From Zygnema cylindricum (lineage: Eukaryota; Streptophyta; Zygnematophyceae; Zygnematales; Zygnemataceae): a stretch of DNA of 34,818 bases. Positions 27,501-34,818 of the stretch are shown piece after piece. The translations under genes and the position numbers were made by a program. The notes beneath the pieces are model-generated. The model ran no database searches. It was not told the origin of the DNA and saw nothing but the letters and a program-made list of their open reading frames with translations. Position 1 is the stretch's first letter. The number at the start of each line of letters is the position of its first letter. The stretch spans positions 71,501-106,318 of the forward strand of contig JBBHKE010000294.1 in NCBI GenBank assembly GCA_037447655.1. Direction: 5' to 3'.

Positions 27501-27699
27501 TTTATATCGGTTTTCCATTTTTTTCAAGGGATTTTTTTCACATTTATCAAAGATGCATGCGAGTACTCAACTAGAAGATCATAGAGTTCCAAATTAGGGA
27601 GGAAAATTTAATCCATAAAACAACGAAAAAATCCCTTGAACGTTTTTCATCATTCCATTCAACAATAAGTTTTTATCCATTTCTCTTTCTAACTTTCTC

Positions 27700-29040
27700 A
27701 CTCTCTATCTTTATTCTCGTCCGTCACTTTCATTCTCTTTTAATTTCTGTTGCATATTCCTTCTGTACTCTTTTCCCTTTTCATATCCCTCTCTCTCTTT
27801 CTCAATAGGTAACCCCTTTTGTCCCTCATTATGTTCTAAAGGTTTTATTTTGTTTCCTCTCCCTCACCCTTTCCCCAACCCTCTCCATCTCCGTCTCCCT
27901 CTACCTCTCAATCTGCCTCTCCCTCTTTTTTTCCTCCACCTTTCCTTTACAATCTGCTTCTCCCTCTCCCTCTCCCTCTCCCTTTCTTTCTTCTTCTATA
28001 TTTCCTTCTTCCTTTCCCTCACCCTCTCCCTCTCCCTCTCCTTCTCCCTCTCAATCTGCCTCTCTATATCCCTCTCCCTCCCCCTCTCACTTTTCCTCTC
28101 CCTCTCAATCTACCTTTCCCACTTCTTCTCCCTCCACCTTTCCCTCTCAATTTGCCTCTCCCTCTCCCTCTCCCTCTCCCTCTTGCTCTTGCTCTCAGCT
28201 CTCCCTCTCCCTCTCCCTCTTAATTTGCCTCTTCCTCCATTTTTGCTTCCACCTTTCCCCCTCAATCTGCCTCACATTTTCCCTCTCCCTTTTCCTCTTT
28301 GTCTCCCTCTCCCTCTCCTTCTTCCTTTCCTTTTCCCTCTCCCTCTCCCTCTCCCTCTCCCTTTCCCTCTTAATCTCCCTCTCCCCTCTCCCTCATTATT
28401 TTGCCTTTCGGTTTGCCTCTCCCTCTCGCTCTCCTCCCCTTTCACTCTCCCTTCCCTCTCAATCTACCTCAAGCTCTCCTTAACTTTTGAAATCAGCCGC
28501 TCCCTCACCCTCTCCTATAGAATCTGCTTATATCCTTCTCCCTCTCCCTCTTTCCTCTCTCACCTCACTTTCTCAATCTATCACCCCCCTTTTCTTTTCC
28601 CTTTTCCTCTCTCTCCTACCCACTCTCCTCCATATTAATGTCCCTAATTAGGCTGCAAGCGAGTTTTTATTCATTTTTTTTTTGCCTAATTCCTATCCCC
28701 TCTGACTTTTTTTTTCCCTCTCACTCTCCTCTCCCTCCATATCTCCCTCTCATTCTCAATCTTTCTCAATTTATCCTCTTATTTTGTACCTCATGAAGTT
28801 GCAAACCTTTTTTTTTCTCAATCTCCTCACCATATTCATATTATTTGCCTTTCCCTCTTTTCTCGCTTTTCTTTCCCTCCACTCTCCTTTCCCTATCCCT
28901 CCTCCCTCTCTCCCTTCGTCAATTTATTTTACCTCATTGGTCTGTGGAGTTGATTTTTCGTCGGTCCTCTCTCTCTATCTCTTTCCCTTTCCCTCTCTCC
29001 TCCAATTCTCTCTCTCTTTTTCTCCCTTTTCCACTCCTCT
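27700..29040 (+). repeat. Polypyrimidine satellite (CCCTCT)n with AATCTGCC spacers
   Basis: Mostly CCCTCT/CTCCCT hexamers interrupted about every 40-60 bp by CTCAATCTGCCTCTCC or a variant. This higher-order punctuation marks it as a satellite, not plain microsatellite drift. Open frames encoding Leu/Pro/Ser/Phe runs (for example 27850-28638) are artefacts. The same spacer appears inverted at 31025-32165. Confidence 0.9.
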
Positions 29041-29335
29041 ACCTTTCTATTTTTTTCCCTCCTTCCCTCCCTCCCTCCCTCTTTCCCTCCCACACCTCCC
29101 CACCTCCCCTCCCTCCCTCCCTCCCTCCCTCCCTCCCTCCCAACCTCCCTCCCTCCCTCCCAACCTCCCTCCCTCCCTCCCTCCCTCCCTCTCTCCCTCC
29201 CCTCCCCTCCCTCCCTCCCCTCTTTCTTTCCCTCCCTCCCTCCCCTCCCTCTATCCCTCCCTCCCTCCCCCCCTCCCTCCCTCCCTCCCTCTATCCCTCC
29301 CTCCCTCCCTCCCTCCCCCTCCCTCCCCTCCCTCT
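29041..29335 (+). repeat. (CCCT)n microsatellite
   Basis: About 295 bp of CCCTCCCT with occasional CAACC, CTTT or CTAT interruptions. Homopyrimidine throughout. Confidence 0.92.
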
Positions 29336-29568
<233 letters not shown>

Positions 29569-29789
29569 ACCCACTCTCTCCCTCTTTTTTTTTCCCCCTT
29601 TCTCTCTCCCCTTCTCTCTCTCCCTCTCTCCCACTTATTCCTCTTTCTCTTTTCCTCTTTTTTTCCTTCTCGCTTTCTTTCACTATCTCTCCCCCCCTTT
29701 CCCTCACTCGTGTCCCCTCTCTCTTGCTTCTTTTTTTTTTCTCACTTTTTTTAAACCTTTTTTTTCTCTTTAATGTAATCTTTTTTTAA

Positions 29790-31010
29790 GACAGAACAAG
29801 CGATATTTACAATTATGATCGCGGAGGAGTGTCGATAATATTGTTGGAGGGAAAGTGCCAACCACCAAGCAATTTAGATAAAGTGGGGAACATAATAGTG
29901 AAAGGTTTATTATAAGGACTTCAGTTGAGTTGTTAGATGTATATTTTGGAGTAGAATGCCAAAAGGTTGACGATGCTAGAAAATTGGACAACTAAACAAG
30001 TTTAGGAATTTGTATAAGGTTATTGGATGGAAGTTAGAAAGATTTTATTATATAGCAAAAGAGAGAATGACATGTATTGTAGACCTTGTTCTATCATTTA
30101 ATAAAACTGAGTTGTTGTGTACGTTGTGCGTCAAGTATGTCTATTTTTACTTTTTTTCCTTCAATGTTTTTCCATTATATTTTCCTAAATTACAACCAAG
30201 TTTTAATTCTTTCCTCTCCCCTCTCGTTCCCCCTCGACGTCTCTTATTTATCCTATCATTTGTCTTTGACCTCTCACTCAAACTTTGATTTGAACAATCT
30301 TGATTTTCTGTACATTGTCCAACTTTTTTTCGTTCCGCACTCAAACAAGGGTTTACAAAATTGAAATTTCTTCTCTCTTTCCAAAACCATTTTTTCTAGT
30401 TGACTTACTCATCTTCTTCCGCCCTATCCATTCCCCTCTTGCTAACCTCCACAATTTGGAATAGTAACACATTTATGCAACTTAGTCATTTTCACTCCAT
30501 TTGGCTCAAATACAAGTTAATTATAAAAAACCAATTAAAACATGACCTGAATTGAAAATAATGTAACAAACAAACGCACGTTATGAATTTGGTATAATAA
30601 TTTACAAGATTACATCAAAAAAAATACAATAGACTACGTTCACAAAAAAAGAAAAGATTTTAAAATGAAAGGCAACAATTGATCAAATAAGTAAATAAAT
30701 CATTATAAATGATATCACTTAATCCATGAGATCGACAGGTTCTATCACCTCATCTAAACCTCAACTGCACCTCTATCAGAAACTAACAGAAAAACAACTA
30801 ATCCTTTATAACTATGTCATAGTTGACGATATTGACATTTCTTAAATTGTGCAACAATCCTTAGCACGATCGCAAGAAGGTGCTCCATCCACTCTTATGT
30901 TGACTTTGTTTAACTCATCAGATGGAATCCAACTAAATAAGAAAAACATAAAGAGTTCACAAAGAGAAATTTAGTAAGAGAGAGACATTTAATCAAAAGG
31001 GAAAAAAATG
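29790..31010. other. Unique AT-rich spacer between the two inverted satellite arrays
   Basis: No gene is recognised. An AATAAAACTGAG-like polyadenylation motif lies near 30100, and TGTTGGAGGGAAAGTG at about 29842 resembles a Copia-type LTR start, but no matching end was found. Open stretches at 30010-30364 lack domains. Confidence 0.35.
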
Positions 31011-31024
31011 TAAATTGAAATGTG

Positions 31025-32165
31025 ATTTAAAACGGCAAGAGAGAGAGATAATGAGACAAAACAAAATGTAAATTGCGAGGGGGAGAGAGAGATGGAGAGA
31101 GAGATAGAGGGAGAGAAAGAGAGAGAATGAGAGTGAAAGAGAGAGATGGTGTGGAGCACGATTGAAAAGAAAAATGAGAGAGGTCGGTAGATTGAGAGAA
31201 AGAGTGGGAGTGGGAGAAGCATATTGTGAGGTAGAGAAAAAGGGAGACAGAGAGGAGGTAACAGATTGAGAGGGAGAGAGAAACTGAGAGGGAGAAAAAG
31301 AGGGAGAGGGAGAGGGAGATTGAGGGAGAGGGAGATGGAAACCGAGAGGGAGAGGGAGAGGGAGAGGGAGAGGCTGATTGAGGGAGAGGGAGAGGGTGGG
31401 AGAGGGAGGGAGACGGAGGGAGAGGTTGCTAAAGAGAGAGGGTATCAAAGAGGCAGATTAAGAGGGAGAGGGAGAGGGAGAGGCAGATTGAAATTAGAGA
31501 GAGAGGGAGGGAAGGGAGAGGCGGATTGAGAAAGAAAGGGAGATGGAGAGGGAGAGGGAGAGGGATAAAGGAAAGAGAGTGAAATTGAGAGGGAGAGGGA
31601 GAAGGAGAGGGAAAAAGGAGAGAGAGGGAAATTGAGAGGGAGAGGGAGAGGGAAAGGGAGAAGAAAAGAGAGGCAGATTGAGAGGGAGAGGGAACAGAAA
31701 AAGGAGAGGGAGAGAGACAGAGAGGTTGCTTAAGAGAGAGGGAAAGGAAAGAGACACATTGAGAGGGGGAGAGAGGGAGAGGAAAAGAGGCAAATATAGA
31801 GAGAGAGGGAGAGGAAGAGGGAAGAGAGGCGATTGAGAGGGAGAGGGAGAAGTAAACCAATAGGGAGAGAGAGAGATTAAATGAGAGGGAGAGAGAGATG
31901 GAGAGGCAGATTGAGGGAGAGGAAAAAGGAGAGGTAGAGGGAGAGAGAGGCAGAGAGAGAGAGAGAGGTTGCTAAAGAGAAAGGGAAGGGAAAGGCAGAT
32001 TATGAAAGAGAGGAAGAGGGAGAGGAAGAGGGAGAGGAAGAGGGAGAGGTGGAGGGAGAGGGAGAGGGGAGAGAGGTAGATTGAGATGGAGAGGGAGGGG
32101 GAGAGAGAGGGTGAAGGGAGAGAGGCAGATTGAGATGGAGAGGGAGAGGGAGAGGCAGATTGAGG
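31025..32165 (+). repeat. Polypurine satellite (GAGAGG)n, inverted copy of the 27.7-29.0 kb array
   Basis: Mostly AGAGGG/GGGAGA hexamers with GGCAGATTGAGA punctuation every 40-60 bp. This is the exact complement of the AATCTGCC spacer at 27700-29040. The two arrays are therefore one satellite family in opposite orientation about 1.2 kb apart. Confidence 0.9.
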
Positions 32166-33990
32166 GGAAAGGAACATCCTTGCTTTTACCCTTCTTCTTG
32201 CTATGAAAACATCCAAAAAGGTCGACAAATCGGTGATAAACCGTTAATGGATCCTCACATAATATAAGCCATGGTGTTTGGGCTAGGAGGTGGGATGTTC
32301 GCATACGTCTTGCTGAAAAATTGAAACTATTTCGAAAATGGTTGTAGAAGCACAAAAAAAATGGTTGTAAAAGCACAACCCACACAAAAAAAAAACAAAA
32401 AATTTGGTTGTGATTCATCGAAAATGAATATTTTTTGTGGGGTCTGTCCTCATTTTGCGTTACCTAAAACCGTATATTACCCTCGCCAAATACTATACGT
32501 GAACTCTATTTTTTCTTATTTAATTACTCTAATATGTGTGCCATTGGTAACTTACACACATATTATTGTTAAAACGTATTCTATTTGGTTGTCATTTTGA
32601 ACTTTTGCGTCAAATTAGGGTTTACATTAACGCTAAATAGCTTGTCGTAGCGAAATAGAGTTTAGGTTTACCCTACTTATGTGTACACCTTTAATTACAG
32701 TGACCACGTAAACAGTTGAGGACGATAGTTACAATGCCAAAATCACAAGTCACATGTTGCGTTGTTTTACGACAAAATCCCGTAACTTCCGACATACACG
32801 CATGTCAAGCGCTCACACGGTCGACAACGCCAACGACATTCGAACAAATGTGAACCCGTTTTTTGTTGCCTTCATTTGATCGTTTTTTTCCAGGGCACAT
32901 TTACATGCGCACGCGATACTAAAAATATTTTTTATGTTCTTTTTTACTTAAAAGGTACAAAATTGTACGGATCCGACAGTCCGTAATGTAATAGGATTTC
33001 CTACCTCTCAGAAATCCCATTACTACATCCAATTTTAACCACACATTCCACACATTGGAAAATACACATCCACATTAGAAAACACTCACATAAGGAAAAA
33101 CTTTAAATTAGAAGAAGCTTCTATCCATATAACATTATCTGGGTTTTTTGCCCTCGTGGCTCAACCCTTATTTTAAAGTGTTTTCCTCTACCCTCCAATC
33201 TTAAATAATTATATCTCTTAAATATTTAAACACTACTTAGTTAGTAAGAGATTTCAGTGCAAAAATGCCATTGCTCCAATTTTGTATTATTCGCTCAAGA
33301 CCAACATCAGTTAGAATTTCCACAAACTTTTCTAAAGGAAAGGATGCCTACTCTTCTCTTATACTTCACTATTTATCTATCATCGCCTTAGACTAGCCAA
33401 GCTTAAGTCAACGCTCCGTTGAATAGGGTTTACCTCGGCCAATCATTGATCAGCTAGGACTCAGACTGCGCAATACAAAAACGTTCGAAATCTCTCACTA
33501 GCTATGTAGCATTACTAACCAATCGAACGCTTCTTTTCACTACGTAACATTTACGTGCAAAAGTGCACGCAAATCAAAACGCAACTTTACACAGACGTGC
33601 GTCACAAATTTCACATGCAAAACTACCTACGAAATTCTATAAAGTGAAAGTGATGTTTCGTACTAAAATTGTACGAAACGAACCATAGTGCGTACCAAAT
33701 GAAATATTGATTCATTTGGTACTTATAAACGTGCGCCTAAAATTCCGCGGCTAGTTTGACCCTTAACCCATTACAATGAACAACTATTCATTATTTTGAC
33801 CTCGCGTTGTCGACTAAATACACGAATTAATTTATCTTTTAAAATACAACTCTAAATCGTGCGATTCTTTCGCGGACTTCTACCAAATTTATTACTCTAT
33901 ATTCGTAACACTTAAATACCCATTTATGAAAAAGTTTGATTCCTTATTAGTGTTATATCACCCCCTCCTTATATTTAACTGACCTTAGTT
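32166..33990. other. Gene-free interval
   Basis: Includes a short tandem AATGGTTGTARAAGCACAA at 32337-32378 and a TTAAAAGGTACAAAATTGTA motif near 32950 similar to one at 20710. The part beyond about 33000 may be LTR or 3' non-coding sequence of the minus-strand gypsy element at 34205, but no LTR ends can be fixed. Confidence 0.35.
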
Positions 33991-33993
33991 AAA

Positions 33994-34239
33994 ACACATT
34001 TCATTCTCAAGACGGGACTTTTACATTATTATCCCTCTAATACCTTTGTAAAAACTCAAAATTTTTATCTTCAAAAGTCAACTCATCTTTTGGCCTTCCT
34101 AGATAATGCCCTCAGATACACCACATTTCAATCTCAAGACGGGACTTCTATATTATTATCCCTCCAATTCCTTTATAAAAACTCAATTTTTTTATCTTTT
34201 AAAGTCAACTAATATTTTCTAGCCTTCGTAGATAATGCA
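33994..34239 (+). repeat. Tandem direct repeat, period 128 bp
   Basis: Two units (33994-34110 and 34122-34239) share CACATTTCAWTCTCAAGACG, TATTATTATCCCTC and AGATAATGC blocks. They lie just downstream (minus strand) of a gypsy integrase end, so they are probably in that element's 3' non-coding region or LTR. Confidence 0.65.
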
Positions 34240-34818
34240 CTTGCGAAAATATAGTATTACCGCCCTTAAACCGTTGACCAACCCAATATATTACCCATCT
34301 GTGGACCTCAGGTTCCATAATTATTGAGGGATCCAATTTCAATTCTCCTTGAGTTGGTCGAAGATTTGCTGGTTTCAACTGATTGATGTTTATCACTGGA
34401 TGAAAATCTGTTGAAAGCGGAAAGTCTAATTTGCAGCAATCGACGATATCATCTCGCTTATAGTAAATGGTCTGATGTAATTAGGAGAAAATTTCCCTGT
34501 AGGGTCATATTGTTTTCGATCTTGCACTTGTCATGAGTTGTTGAAAGCCAAACCTTCTCACCTGTGCTTACCACCCAATCCCCCCGTTTGCGATTAACAT
34601 TTAATTCTTGCTTTCTTTATGCCTCCTTTAATGCATCCCTCGCAATTTCGTGTGAAATTTTGTGGTCTCCAATAACCCACAGAATGAGCAGCCTATGTAA
34701 AGCCTCTAGGATAATATTTGACCCTTTCACTTTCCCAGTGAATAAGTGCCGCCCTGGCACACAAATATTTTGACCACCCTCACCCCTGTGAGGACAAGAC
34801 TCACTTTAGTCAAACGCA
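34205..34818 (-). pseudogene. Gypsy (chromovirus-type) integrase C-terminal part, running off the window
   Basis: Minus-strand reading, with frame changes, gives His-Lys-Ile-Ser-His-Glu-Ile-Ala then Gly-Glu-Lys-Val-Trp-Leu-Ser, the usual integrase C-terminal wording. It continues with Tyr-Ile-Arg-Pro-Phe-Thr-Ile (the GPY/F-like block near 34480) and Pro-Val-Ile-Asn-Ile-Asn-Gln-Leu-Lys-Pro near 34390. The last open part (34396-34205) ends in Tyr-Trp-Val-Gly-Gln-Arg-Phe-Lys-Gly, which resembles a degenerate chromodomain. The catalytic core would lie beyond the window. The copy is dead. It is unrelated in detail to the 8246-20592 element, whose integrase ends in a PHD finger. Confidence 0.7.

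Noticed and set aside
29842-30400. Possible solo Copia LTR starting TGTTGGAGGG
   Set aside because: No inverted end, target duplication or second copy could be found.
30993-32228. Long minus-strand Ser/Leu/Pro open frames
   Set aside because: Translations of the inverted copy of the same satellite.

Overview
This is a eukaryotic nuclear genomic window. It is AT-rich, has a 10-N scaffold gap at 1254-1263, and consists mostly of nested transposable elements and simple-sequence arrays. Host gene content is almost nil: one small minus-strand gene at about 1.9-2.5 kb has a supportable first exon, with an excellent start context and a consensus splice donor. The transposon families (Ty3/gypsy, chromovirus-type integrase, hAT, PIF/Harbinger MITEs, TA-flanked MITEs) fit a green-lineage genome such as a streptophyte alga or early land plant. 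That is an inference from element types; nothing here identifies the species.

The centrepiece is one 12.3-kb Ty3/gypsy-class LTR retrotransposon at 8246-20592. Reading 5' to 3' it carries: an LTR truncated at its 5' end; a primer-binding site complementary to the element's own predicted RNA 5' end; Gag with two CCHC zinc knuckles; a retropepsin-like protease; a complete DNA cytosine-5 methyltransferase domain; reverse transcriptase; RNase H; a D,D35E integrase; and a C-terminal PHD finger. A polypurine tract, a full 3' LTR and then a second partial LTR follow. The methyltransferase sits inside the polyprotein, between protease and reverse transcriptase, and keeps its catalytic Pro-Cys and Glu-Asn-Val motifs. 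The same polyprotein therefore holds a potential DNA-methylation writer and a potential histone reader. The copy itself is dead: 13 in-frame stops (12 TAG/TAA, 1 TGA), several frameshifts and a Val where the protease needs Asp.

Layout: 1-1250, AT-rich sequence, a repeat-family fragment and a TTGCTCAGTTTT minisatellite; 1264-3200, the small host gene and flanks; 3200-6375, nested MITEs (a TA-flanked 22-bp-TIR element at 3620-4899 interrupted by a PIF/Harbinger MITE at 3730-4456, then MITEs at 5233-5453 and 5459-6073); 7029-8245, a decayed minus-strand hAT transposase C-terminal half in which the retrotransposon lies; 8246-20592, the retrotransposon; 20593-27700, a chromovirus fragment, further copies of the left-flank repeat families, a 266-bp tandem duplication and a longer, inverted Harbinger relative at 25063-26632; 27700-29760, a polypyrimidine satellite; 31025-32165, the same satellite inverted as polypurine; 33990-34818, a tandem repeat and the C-terminal end of a second gypsy (chromovirus-type) integrase on the minus strand, running off the window.

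How the retrotransposon parts would have worked in a live copy: the U3 TATA box sets an RNA start whose first 18 or so bases pair with the site just after the 5' LTR, so the transcript could prime its own reverse transcription, as described for Tf1-type elements. Gag, protease, RT/RNase H and integrase would complete the cycle. The methyltransferase and PHD finger would act on new copies or on chromatin at the target. The LTR arrangement of this copy (partial LTR, internal region, full LTR, partial LTR) looks circularly permuted.
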